Shown: positions 49,252 through 61,600 of the stretch, in pieces
How the letters are laid out: the number at the start of each line of letters is the position of its first letter
Position numbering within the stretch: position 1 is the stretch's first letter
NCBI RefSeq assembly: GCF_008831285.2
Contig: NC_045139.1
Coordinates: forward strand, 17,466,354 to 17,530,353
DNA length: 64,000 nt
DNA from: Nymphaea colorata
Taxonomy: Eukaryota; Streptophyta; Magnoliopsida; Nymphaeales; Nymphaeaceae
Reading direction: 5' to 3'
Notes under the pieces: model-generated
Database searches by the model: none
Told to the model about the DNA's origin: nothing
What the model saw: the letters and a program-made list of their open reading frames with translations, nothing else
Translations under genes and position numbers: made by a program

Positions 49252-52200
49252 TCATCTTCGCCATTCTCTCTCTGGAAGAAGAGAAGAGACACAAGGATCA
49301 AACTAGTTTACAGTCAAAGAGGAATAAGAAACCTTCAACGAGGCCAAAATATATATTTTTTACAGAGGAATCCCAAGGGATGCCAGTGAGATGTGTACTT
49401 TGTAAAACTTTTGAAGTTTGAACAATTTCAGGTTTAGCACTAATACCTTTCGATGAAGGGCCACTGCTTCCCTTTGCACCAGTTTGTGCTTGTGATAAGG
49501 ATTGTCGAATTCGTGGGGAGTCCTGCTTCCCATTACTGATCGGAAGAGAGAGTCTCTTATTCAGGTAACCATCCTTATCAAGAGCATCTGGACTAGATTT
49601 GGGAGAGAGGCTTGCAAGGGCTTTCGCCCTAGCAGATTCTGTGGCTTGCATGTAGTTAGGAAGAGAATTGCTCCTCTGTTCAACATCAATGTGGCCAGGT
49701 TTGACTAAGCCAAGTGAGTTTCTGCGCCTCTGAGCTTTAGGGCCCACAGTGTTTTGCTCCATTGGATTATGATTCTCACTGCAAGGTGATCCCTTGGTTA
49801 CAGAAGAAGAGATTCTCTTGCTGATTGACTTATTACTATCTGCCCTGCTCTTGCGAGTGCCTGAAGATACCTGACTCGATGGTGTTCCCTGGGACTCCTG
49901 CACTGTTGCACGACTGGTTGGTGATCCTTCCTGAGAAAAACCACCCATCTGCCGTATGGTCCTCATGCCCAATTCACTATGGAAAACAGGATTCCCACTT
50001 TCTGCAGAGTCATTTTGCATTTGAGACATGGGTGAACCAGCAGAAGTCATGACAACAACCTTGGCCTCCTCCAGCACACTGGGTGACTTAGAAGTCGTAA
50101 GAGAATCTGCAACTGAGTGATTGCTCCTCAACTCATGCATAGCAGTTCCATGTTCTTCAGAGCATTTGTTATCTAAAGCTCCAACAACATGTCCCAGTTC
50201 TCCCCCTTCAGCTTCAGATATATCAGGAGAATCCAGAGTTGAAGATATAGAAATTTCAGTACCACATTCTGAAGTCCCCTTCTGAAATCTCTGGTTGCAA
50301 GATGCTGTGTCATCTGCTTGGCTAACCTCGATGGTTTTGACACACGAATTTCTGGGAGAGATAGCACCCAAACTTGGCCCTACCGGAACTCCATAGTTAT
50401 TTGAAGTGCTCATCCTACCCAAAGCTGACATTGAGCTCAGCTCTTCAAATTTAGACTGAACAGCTGCAAATGCCGGATTCATGGACTTCCTGGCTACAAA
50501 TACGCCTTTCTTTCCCTCAGCTTGCTGATATTGAGGGACTGATTCTTCCATGGAATGCATTGGCACATCTACTTCGGTCTTAGGTGGAGACGGGATAGAC
50601 CCAATAATAGGTGGAGATGAAACAGGATCAGGAGCTGCAGGATGTGGAGCTGACTGAGGCTGGCTAGACAGAGAATCCAACATGGACTGAAAGGCTGTCC
50701 TTATATGCTCCGAACTTGTCGCTTTAAAATCAGAACCTTTTGCTGCAGCTTTAGGATGCTCTGAACTGCTTCTTGTATTGGTGTACTCACCTGAGACTTC
50801 AACGGAGTGGCAAGAGTGAAAGGTGAAACCACTTGCATCAATTGTGATTAGATCTTCATCTCCCTCAAGGTGGATCATGGAACCTTCATCTGATTTCTCA
50901 TCCTTGGCCTTCAAAGATTCCAACCCATGGCTTATTGCAGTTCCATCACTTACATCTACTTCATCCACAAAATCAAGCTTCTCAGTTGTTTCCCAATGAT
51001 CTGGCATGAACTGTGTGTCCCGTGATCCAGGATATCTCTTTGCAGATAATGTCATCCACCTCTCCAACCACCTCCAGCCTGAGCTTGGTTCCGTAGGATC
51101 ACAGATTACAGGTTTTGACATTGATGTTGACTCCAAAATCTTCCAAAAGCAGATTAATTTTCAATCAAATTTGATAAAATTCACCATGGAAGGAAAAGGC
51201 ATAGCTCAAGAATGCATGCATTTGCTGCATTACCTGACGTGCAAAAGCACTTCCAAACACTTTATCAGCAGGCCTACATAAGCTATTTGATTCCGCACGA
51301 TATTCTTGATTCTCCTGAAGCAAACAGAGAAAAATAAGATACAATAAAAACAAAGAGCATAACTCTGTAAGACTGGATAAATGTAACATGTAAATCCACT
51401 ACCAAATAAGAAAGTGAATTTGAACAATGGTGATAATTTTTCACAGATTTGTACCAACATAGGCCTGGACAACTGACACACAGCAAGCTTGAAAAATATG
51501 AGTAGCCATAGAAGATAACATGCTGCTAGGATCATGATACATCAGTCTCACTCTAAGGAGTTCCCCAGTATAACCCATTCCCAGCCATCATAACCATCAA
51601 ATGTATGGTAACTTACCAGCTTGTTGACCCTTCTGCCATCCGTTCTGCGCATCTGATCTAATTTCTGTTGAATAGCTAAACCATCTACAGATGAACGCAC
51701 ATGATGACCCCGTACAAGAGCCTGCATTCTTATAATGGCCTGAACACACCGTAGGGCCCCTGCGGCTTGCCTGCGTACTAGATGGCCACGGGCAGCAGCC
51801 TGCAGCTTAATAACATTCTTGAGCTTGTTCAATTCCCCTCTAGCCTGAAAGGAACAGTCACAAGCTATCACACTGAAGTTCACGTAAAAAAACCATAAGG
51901 TATTGCCAAAAAAATAGTATCACTTAGAAAATACCAAGCATCCTCTGACAGCGGTCTGTATAACAATTACTACAGATTTTGGTACTCTGCTTGCAATGTC
52001 GCTAACATTTCCTGCAGAATCAGAGCAAGCAGCTATTGGTCTTAAAGCAACTGGTGACAAAGGGAAGATATCATCAGTCTCCCGAGGTATGGATATCTTT
52101 GCTAAGCCAGGTATATTTGCTTGTCCTGCAAAATCATTACCGCTGGGTTCTGGACTCTCCTTGTTGCCAGCAGATGGTGGCAAATCTGAGGGAACAGTGT

Positions 52201-54102
52201 TGGTAAGCACCCTATGTCTTGGAGATCGCTTCCTGAAACTCCATCTACGCTTATCCTGAGGTTCTTTCATCTGGAATAGGGAACAATGCATGATACATGA
52301 GTAAAAAACAAGAAACATAAAATAAAGAAACTTGTGATTTTTATACAGGAGCCTTTTGAAATAAAATCAAAGAGTATAATAGGGTAAGAAACCATGAAAG
52401 GTGGCTTCTTGATGCTGTAACATTTGGTTAAGTCGTGGTTCCATGCCTTTCATGCTACACCAGCATCATTAATGCCTATCCATATAGTGTGGCCTGTGTA
52501 TGCATGTATATGTCTGTGTGAAAATGTGCATGTGCACAAAAACCCTTGAAAAATGGCTTCTTTGTGCTGGAGCATTTGGTCAAGTCATGTTCTTGACATA
52601 CATATATTACCAACCATATTTTGATCATTTATGAAATTTTGTCAACTTATTTACTAATAGTGAGTATTGAATTCTAATAATTTGATTTCATAATACTTTA
52701 GAAAACAAATTTCCGGTGCACCAGTGGTCATATTTCATTCTGAATACACCTTCAGAGAAAATAGCAGAAACTTCTCAGCTACTGCTAGAATAGCTGCTGC
52801 ATTCATCAGCCAGCCCTGAAGATTTCAAGGCTGAACCATCATAACAACATGCAGAACTGGAAGATCAACCCAGTATCAAATATAGAAGGTGACACCGATG
52901 TCGTTTAGCTTTTATTAGTAGAACCAGAAGGGTGTGGCATAAAAAGACATGCCAACACCCATACATGCACTCTGGGCACTTGGTCAAGTTGCATTGCATT
53001 AGACATTCCTTCTTGCAGGAACAAAACTTCGAATGCTTGTTCATCCTTCCAGTACACCAGCTAGGGGGCTAAGTGTGGTGACATACAGAAGCTAAATAGC
53101 TAAGATGACTACCATCAGCTCCTCAAACCTATCAACTAAATTATACAAATAAAGACCTGTCCAAAACCAAAAATTTAAGATCTCAAATTCTCAATATCAT
53201 CGTGTAACAGTAACAACTCCACTACTATCCATGACCACCAATCCTTAGCAAAGTGGACGTCTCCACAAAGCAATTTTTAGCTTAGCACAAATATTTGAAT
53301 GTCAATGACCAAATTTTGCATTACTTGTAGATAACTGACATAAATCTGAAATATATTAAACATGAACTAGCCTTGGTACAGTTGCTAGCACTTTTTGCAC
53401 ATAAAAGTGCTAGCAGATGGAAGTGCTTCATGTTTGCCCAATTGTTCACCATTTCCTGCTAAAAGAAGACAAGGAAATTATATACTATTATTTTGAGTCA
53501 TGAATTGGTTGTACTATTACGGTTTTCCACAGGGATTTGAAGAATTTGTTCTTATGAAAAGGTTGTGGGTGGAGTATCACCACAATGAGGATCCAGAAAA
53601 AGTCAAGGAATATCTGTCTTCTATATGCTTGGATTCAATCAGAGTGAAGGATATCAAGAAGCACTAGTCGGAAAATTGGAAATAAGCCATGAAAAGTTTG
53701 TACTTCATAATGCAGCATCTAAATTTGTTCCACTTTAGTGGACAAATGAGTGCGTCCAAAGTCTGAGACCCACATAAGAAGAAGGAGAAGAAGAAGTCAC
53801 GTTGGCAGTGAATCACTTATTCAATCAACAGGGAACAAGCACAGACAGGCAGACTCCAAATCCAAGCTATGTGCAGCATCAAAACCAGCTGATAAGAAGA
53901 GCTACCAATCGAGACATAAGCCGGGAAAGAAGGAAAAAGTGAAAAAAGCTTGGTGAATGCAATTCAAGAAAATCGAACAATGAAAAGGGTAGTGAGTCGG
54001 GGCGAAACTCACCTCCTCAACCCCTTCCACTTCATCGTTTTCTGGAGATCCCTTCCCGCACGCAACGAAACTCAAGCATGACGAACTACTCGACCTCCCC
54101 AT
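49252..54102 (-). CDS. IQ67-domain protein, IQD32-like (calmodulin binding)
   Basis: Six exons, 54013-54102, 51935-52270, 51617-51844, 51234-51314, 49447-51139 and 49252-49271, join in phase to 2,448 nt (815 aa). IQD proteins bind calmodulin and act as scaffolds at microtubules, plasma membrane and nucleus. The IQ67 region spans about residues 128-195: VVIVIQTAVRGCL at the exon 2 end, then NVIKLQAAARGHLVRRQA and CVQAIIRMQALVRGHHVR in exon 3. A phase-0 intron interrupts the first IQ motif, as is typical of the family. After it come SSGWRWLERWM and a long Ser-rich tail. The C-terminal DUF4005 block SLPNYMQATESARAKALASL is present, with RLSLP downstream. The last coding exon is only 20 nt and supplies the ending EREWRR. 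Reading through its donor would give a different, unlikely tail. Length and tail fit the IQD28-32 clade. Intron 1 (52271-54012) carries plus-strand coding-like debris. Confidence 0.95.
53530..53956 (+). pseudogene. Coding-like fragments, unidentified, in IQD intron 1 (opposite strand)
   Basis: After an acceptor-like TTTTCCACAG, the plus strand reads GFEEFVLMKRLWVEYHHNED and PEKVKEYLSSICLDSIRVKD before a stop near 53665. A second frame at 53750-53956 is rich in Arg/Lys/Ser (RRRRRRSHVGSES, SRHKPGKKEKVKKAW) and resembles a basic C-terminal tail. No family was recognised. They may be remnants of one gene placed antisense to the IQD transcript, with stops between them. Confidence 0.35.
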
Positions 54103-57100
54103 TTCTCTCTCGCTTCTTCTTCTTCTTCTTCTCTTCCGTTCTATCTCCCTCTCCCTCGCTGCAACGGGGAAACCGAAGGAACTCGGAACTGCATCAACTG
54201 TTCAACCCGAACTGAATCCTCCCCTGACGTCCGGCGTCTATCGGTTTACCGCCCCTCGGCTCCACGCGACCTGTCGACTTCCTCGCGAAATGCCCAAAAC
54301 ACCCTCAGTTTCCTGTTGCTTTATAAAATCGGCCTTCTTTTGTCACCGTCACAATATTAATGCAAAAGATCATCGCTCAAGGCAGCAATACTATCAGCGG
54401 CAAGCCAAACTTTAAACTGAAAATAGCTGAATTAATAATTCAATTTATTTATTTATTTATTTATTTATGAATTTATAAATAGATCTTCCACATTAGGCTT
54501 GCACTTGCCTTTTGACTTATATGTAACTCTACCATTGTTTCTCCTTAACGATATGTTCACCAATACAAACAGACTCATTTCATCCCCGCAGTAGTATAAT
54601 TTTATCTTTCATAATTTAGCAGATTAGCCTAATTCGCATGCATATATGACAAAATATTTCATTTAGAAATTAAAAAGCATGTCGAATATAAATGACTAAT
54701 AACGAGATAGAAAAAGCAATGTCCACATATTTTCCAAAAATCTAATATAAACAATACATATTTTAAAACATTAGACCTAGTGTAACTAATTGGAAGGATA
54801 CGCTGGTGAGAGAGCAAATAGGACATTATGTTTCTATATTGCAAAAGCACTATTCTTAAGTTCACCCACATGTGGACACGATTTTGAACCTAAAAAGTAG
54901 GGAGAAGAATCATAATTTCATCCACATCTTGATTTTGAACAAAAAAAAAAAAAAAAGGATGAAAGGGGCTTCGGCCTCCCACTCAGTTGGGATTCCCTCT
55001 TTTTAATTTTTTTTTGTAAAAAATAAAACTGTTTTTTTCAAAGGGATTCCCTCTTTTTTTAGAAAAAAAAAACGAAAACTGTTTTCTCAACGGATGAAGG
55101 GTATTAACGTAATTTAAGGAGAGACATCCCAACTCAAAGCGCCCGCCTATCGCCGACATCCCTCGGACGCTTCCTCGGCCAGAAGGTCTTACGTGGCGCA
55201 TTGTCAGCGGTCGCAATCTCGTGGGCCCACCCGCCCTATCTCGTGTCTCTTGCGGGACAGCAGGGCCTCCCATTCGCGGGTCCCAAGCCTCGTAGATCCA
55301 TGTGAACGGCTCAGATTCAAATTCATTTGAAAATGGATCCAGAAGCCGCCATTGGATTTTTAATCTTTATTGTAACTCCACCCGTTTTTAAAATATTGCT
55401 TTTTGATGCAAAGTATATAAATGCAAATTTGAAATCTACCAGGAAACGAAGGGAACCGTTACTTAAAAAAAATTATTGTTAGTACTTCTGTTGCATGGTA
55501 CTTTACAAACGTTATTTAAATGTTTTGTTATTCAACAACATCCGATAGCAGGTTAATATGTATATGTGTACGTATGTGTGTTTTTTAGATGTGCCACACA
55601 ACTAGAAATTAAAAATAATTACTAAATATAGTCGTTATATGAGTATTATCAATGGTTATTATAAGACGTGCATGGTGAGATATATTCATGATGCTTTTGG
55701 TACCATTTATAGTACTTCTAACAACCAATTTTTAGTTTCTAAGAACCCAGCAACATCTAGTATATACATATAAGAGAATTCTACGTTGTTGTGTGTTGAG
55801 TATTGTCGAATGGCTAAAAATTTAAAAATTGAAATGCCTCTTGTTTTTTGAAGTACCAAAGCAAAGTGTAAGACCATGTAGTTTTAACAGTTCAATAAAT
55901 TTCCTACCTTCATAGTCGTACCAAAACATCAATTATTAGCCCCACATCACATGGGGCTTTAAAAAAAAATACTCCCTTTTGGAAGTCTTCTTCCCTTCAA
56001 AATTCAAAAAGTTTTAATTATCAGAGAACGCATCAAGCTCTAACAAAAATCAAAGTCCTTTTTTTCTTTTTCTTTTTTTTTGGGTAGGCTCCATTGTATA
56101 ATTCCCTTAGTGCCGTTCAATAATGTAAGTTTTTGAGAATATCTTGCTCATGTGGGTTCCGCCCCGTTCATCTCTCCAACACCGCAGATAGCAGCATGTG
56201 CAATGAGACGCATGCCCAAAAAAAGCTGCTAAGCTGTCGCCGCCCATGAAGAATCATTTATTTTTACTTTCACCCCTTTATTTCCATGTTTCGACTCAAC
56301 ATATCTCTTGCTTTTATACCAAACATCTACATGTCTTGTCACATGGGCAGGGGTATGAATCTTGATTAGACATGAGTTTGCATCTCTCTTCTCTTGGATT
56401 AGTATATTTCATTTTCCTTGCACATTCTACTAGGGTGAAAAGACAACACAAGCTCTCTCTCTCTCTCCCTCTCTTTCTCTCTCTTTCACCGACACGCATG
56501 TATACGGAAAAGGATTTGGGACTCAAACAGCTCACATTTCTTAGCAAGTAGTACGATGCCCATCGTCTGGAACTGGACACCAGATGCATTAAAGCAATAT
56601 AACTAACCTTTGTTAAATTATTTCCTTAGTAGTACAATTATTGATCTTACGCAACCTCTTTTGCCCATACACTAGTTTGAAGTAGAATCCTTATTGGGCT
56701 ACATATGCTCATACCCAAATTGATTAGCATAATGAGCAATCCGCATCTGGCAAACCTCAAGTATTTTTAAATTTTAAACAACGAGCTGATTTCCAGTTAC
56801 AGCAAAAGACTGCAAAGGAAAGAGCACTTGTCAGGGCCCAACCACGCGCTCTCTCCTTCTTAGGGCTACTCAGTGCAGGCTTCCTATGAGTTGAATTTTC
56901 CCCATCTCCCACCCAAGATTGCAGCCCAATGGGCCTTGGGTATGAAAACTTACCTTTCCAATTCTGGTCGCTAACGCTGCGACCAAACCCAAATCATACT
57001 CAAAGTCATCATCAATCCAGGCCACCCATTTTTACAAAGGGCAGACGATCACCTCAATGAAGATCAATAATGTTCTTGGCAGGGCCCCGCCACTTGTAAA

Positions 57101-58693
57101 GGTATCTTTGAATGGGATGAGTTTAGAGCAAAGATATGCGATCGCAGAAGCAACTTTCAGATTATATGACAGCAGTTTCTTCATAGCAATGAAGAAGACC
57201 TCTTTCATCTTCCCCAAGGCCTTTTTGTTACTTGACACAAACATTGGCTTCAACCTCAAATATGGCACTTGTAAATACAATTGACACCACCATTGCAAGA
57301 TGGGCAATTCTGAGCAGCAAAAGAGCCCCTCTTCAGGGCGTACAACGAGAGTTAAGGTCTGACCGAGCAGTAGAGTTCAAAACCTTCAAGTAACATTCTA
57401 GTTCAATCTCAACATAATTTAGCAGGTCGGACTCATCCCAACTGGCCAATAAAAAAAGAAAGAGGCGATGTTGCAGAGGTTGTCACCTACCCGTCCAGGT
57501 GATGCCCCTCTGCAGAACCAAACCTACAGTCACATGTTTTGGCAAAGTGGTGGACTGCTGTCCACAGCTTTCCAAAGCACGTATGTTGACAGCTCGCCAT
57601 GATACAGTACAGCAGGCTCCACCCGCATTTTGCCAGTAAATGTATGGTGCAGATGGTACCTGAAAAGATTATGATTCCACGAAAATGGTTCATTCCAATG
57701 TAGGCTAATTCTTTTTCATAACTGACCTGATTTTCTGCGCTAGCACTCACATCTAGCCCAGTCCAATCCTCCAGTAACCTGCTCGCTTATTTAAACCAGT
57801 TTAAAAGAAAAGTACATCCAACTGATTCCAGTTCAAATTTCATTCACAATATCAGGTCCCAACTCCTTGTGTAGGGCATTTTCACTTAACCCAGATTTGT
57901 GAACTTCTCATTCTTCAAAATCTCATGCATTTGACTATCAAGAAAAAATAAATTATACGAGAACAAGTGAGCTTGCAATAATCTGTGCTGACATATTCAC
58001 ATTTGCTCTAGATAAAAATTTTATGCAAAGGCAAGTTTAACACAGGCATTCAGGCATGAACCCATTTGCTAATCTAGGAAAAACACAGGTTTGCAAAGTT
58101 TCACAGCAAGAGATATAAGCAAACACACCATTAAGATTATAGCCTGTACCCAATGGCATAATAATCATCATCTGCCATGAGACCACCAAAGAGCAAACCC
58201 ATCTAGAGGAAGGAATTCATTATCTAAGATAAAGCAAGCTGATGTAGCAATTACCCAAGGCTCAAGTCAAGATATTTGCAGTGCCCAACCCTGCACTCAA
58301 CTAGGAAATACAGGTCTAGAAGACATTTAAAAGATTACTCGAAGTCAACAGGTTAGACTACATAATACGTTCCAGGGTTAACCTGGATTAAGAGAACCAA
58401 CAGCACCAAAACAGCTACATTTCCACAATCCAATCAAGGAACAAATGGTAGGGACAAATTGAAGTACAAGATACTGTGAAATAAGACACAAGAAGACATG
58501 CAAACACAAAATGAAAAATCGAGTGAAGACAAAGGAATAAATTACATTAGATAAATTCCAATAAATGACCAAATGCAGTAGCATCTTGATGCAAAAATAA
58601 CCAAAATGAGAAAATAAAAAGAGGATGAAGAAAAAGAGAATGCTAGCAGTAAGATCAAAGTAATTAAAAAACTACATTCGGCTTACAGGGCCA
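54103..58693. other. Intergenic DNA
   Basis: This segment holds the IQD promoter and leader (CTT-repeat near 54115-54131), a TTTA microsatellite (about 54444-54470) and a GGCTTCGGCC repeat near 54969. An imperfect duplication of GGGATTCCCTCTTTTT lies at about 54989-55085, and a short GC-rich island at 55130-55290. The CT/TCTC tract at 56452-56482 and the frames at 57.0-57.75 kb show no gene. The last ~100-200 bases before 58694 are the RCC2-like 3' UTR on the minus strand. Confidence 0.6.
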
Positions 58694-61600
58694 TCACTTT
58701 CTGGCCCTACCTCTCTTGGCAGATCTACCATGACCCTGGCTTCGCCCAGAGCTTTTCTTCTCGACTGAAGCCTTTGATGGAGTCCTTCCACGCCCTCGAC
58801 TTGAAGTGTTACCCCGGCGTGACTTCTTTGCCTTGCCATCAACTGAGCCATTCTCATCATCACTGGCACCATCATTACTTTCCTCATCTTCAGCATCTGA
58901 ATCATCTTTGGCCTTCTCCCGTTTCTTGGACTTGCCAGCAGTGCTTGCAAGAGCCTTTTTAGCAGTTTTTTTGGTTGACAGTTCTTTGCTTGCAATTGTT
59001 TCAGCTTCAGCTGCGCAAAAGTCAAGAGATCAACATTCCAACAGAAGTCAGCTAACAGCTCAATCTTAATTTGATTTCCAGGAAGCAAACAACACGCTTC
59101 AAGAGAGCAGCACAACACTACAATTGTTATTTCCTGACACTTATACAAAAAGGCATTCGCTCATGGTTGCATGAATAGGTTTTCTTGTTAAAAGCAAATA
59201 AGGACAACATATTTTATTATTTTACTGTACTCATATGGTTCAATACAAAAGATTTCCAGGCATCCAGCAATAATTACATTGCTTTGGTAATTTCCATATA
59301 AAATCAAGACTGTCCTCCAGCTCCAAGCATGGACAACTTCCACCTGAACTGACTGATTTTCCATATTTGGTGCCCGAGCTCACCACCAACTGAAGCTCCC
59401 ACAGTCAACCATGGAAATAAGGCTCAGGTTCTACCCGTGGAATACAATTGTCATAACCAAAATGAGATACTGATTAGCAAGCTCCAGATAAATCATGGTT
59501 TAGGACGAGCTGCCTTCAGACAGAAAAGCCCACGAAAAGACTATAATGTCCAAGGGCTCCTGTATATTTAAACAGAGTTTTTGACAGTTAAAATCAATGG
59601 AAACATTCTCCATGTGTAAGAAGTTAGAACTTCAAATCAATTGCTGAATGTATTGTGCATAAAATCACATTTTCAATTTTGAGACAATCTACAAGAAAGT
59701 TTTGATGAAAGCAGATGCAATAGAGTAGTTTACCTTCGCTGGGTGTCTCACCATCGTAAATTTCCAGCTGCAACAACAGAAGCATAAGGACTAGTCACAC
59801 ACAAAACCTAGCTAAAATTCAAGATGCCAGCGGGACCAGGAGCAAGAACACAATCTATTGGGTAATTCCACAAAAGAATTGTAAGGAATTCTAAATCGAG
59901 TATCAGAAATCATTTATTATTCAAGACAGCAGTTTACACTTCCGATACCACCCCAGATATTCATTAGGAAACACTACTAGAAGAGTACTAGTAATTTGCT
60001 GCATGCATGACACAGTAAAAAGGGAATTTGACACAAAATTAAAATAAGTATTTTCTTGCGAACCCCATATTCCATTCATGCACATCACAAACATGGGAGT
60101 AAGCCTCTAAGAAGCACCTCTGAGCCCCTGCCACTTATTAGATCAATGTTCGCCTGCACCCCTTTCAGTGTTCCAGTGCTCTTAACACATCCAGCAGTTC
60201 CGTGGTTTTAAGTGTTAACCATTTTTTTCAAAATCTAATTACATGAATGGATGTTGTCAACATATCTAGGGAAAAAAAACATGAAATTGGATGTCTAGGC
60301 CCAAAAAGCTAAAACTATTATCTAAGTCCATATAGAGTTTGATCTGCATGCGGAATTTTCTAGATGTGTCATTTTTTACAATCCACATCCATCTGTATGG
60401 TTGGATTTGCAAAAATAACTACAAGAGGAAAAAAATGGCCTGAGCGACCAAGATGCATCATAGGTTATAACATCCACCATCACCCCTTTCAGTACTCAAG
60501 TGCTCTTAGTCCACGAGAACTCCAGTGCCTTTAACCATCTCTTCAGAATCTAATCACATAAATGGATGCAGAATATCATAATATCTAGGAACAAAGCAAA
60601 AGGTAAAATTGGATCACTAGCCTGGTTTTACATGCCTAAAAAGCTAAGACCATCAACTTAAAATCCTCGCAGAATTTGATCTACAAATTGGATTTTCACC
60701 ACATATAGTTCTCAACATTCCGCATCCATCTGTATGATTAGATTTGTAAAAAAAACATATATAATGAAAAAAAAGACCAGAGCAACCAAGATGACTCATA
60801 GAAGTACAGGACAGAACTCACCCGTCCATGTATAGGTAGTGAAAATGTTGACAACCAAAAACTGTCACAAGTACATAAGGAAAAATTCCATAATCTTTCT
60901 GATTTTGCCATGAAATTGAACACTTTTCAAATGTATCACATGAAAGGTTGAAGGAGGTCCACGAAGAAGGCAAACTCTTTGATGTTACCTAGAGGACTAA
61001 CTGGGACCAAGGAGGAGAAGACAAAATCTAAAACGCATGAATCATGATCAGCATAACTGGCCAATATAACAGAGAAAATAAATAAGTAAATGAAAACTGT
61101 AAGTTACCTGATCCAACCGATCTGCAACATTTTCTCTATCTACTACAATCAAAGAATGACCCATGCCACAAGCAACACTGTGTCCAAAATCGAAAATGAG
61201 TGAAACAGTGTAGTAGTAAAAAATTGATCTACAAGCTGCCCTAGCAAGGGGTGAAAGAAGAAATTAAACAGTGATTCTTACTCAATAACATGCATTCCCT
61301 CTAAAATGTCAACCTTCTTGGGGTTTGCAGAGGATCTATAGATAAAAATAACACGATTACAAATAGATTCAGGAAATCCTGCTCATGTAAAAGCTTCAGC
61401 AGAATTCAAGAAGAGAAAAAAAAAAAACAGAAATGCATTGTGAGTTTGCAGTAACCCATACTTTTGGCCCATTGGTCCATAACCCAGCTCCCCAGATTGG
61501 GCATTTCCCCAACTTATGCAGGATTCATCAGCACCACAAAAGTGGTGCAGGTTTCCCGAGTCCATGCAGCGAATGTTCCAGCCGCTGCAAAAAATGATGA

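Noticed and set aside
57487-57750. 87-codon Cys/His-rich minus frame
   Set aside because: The cysteine spacing fits no known finger, there is no splice or promoter support, and the region looks intergenic.
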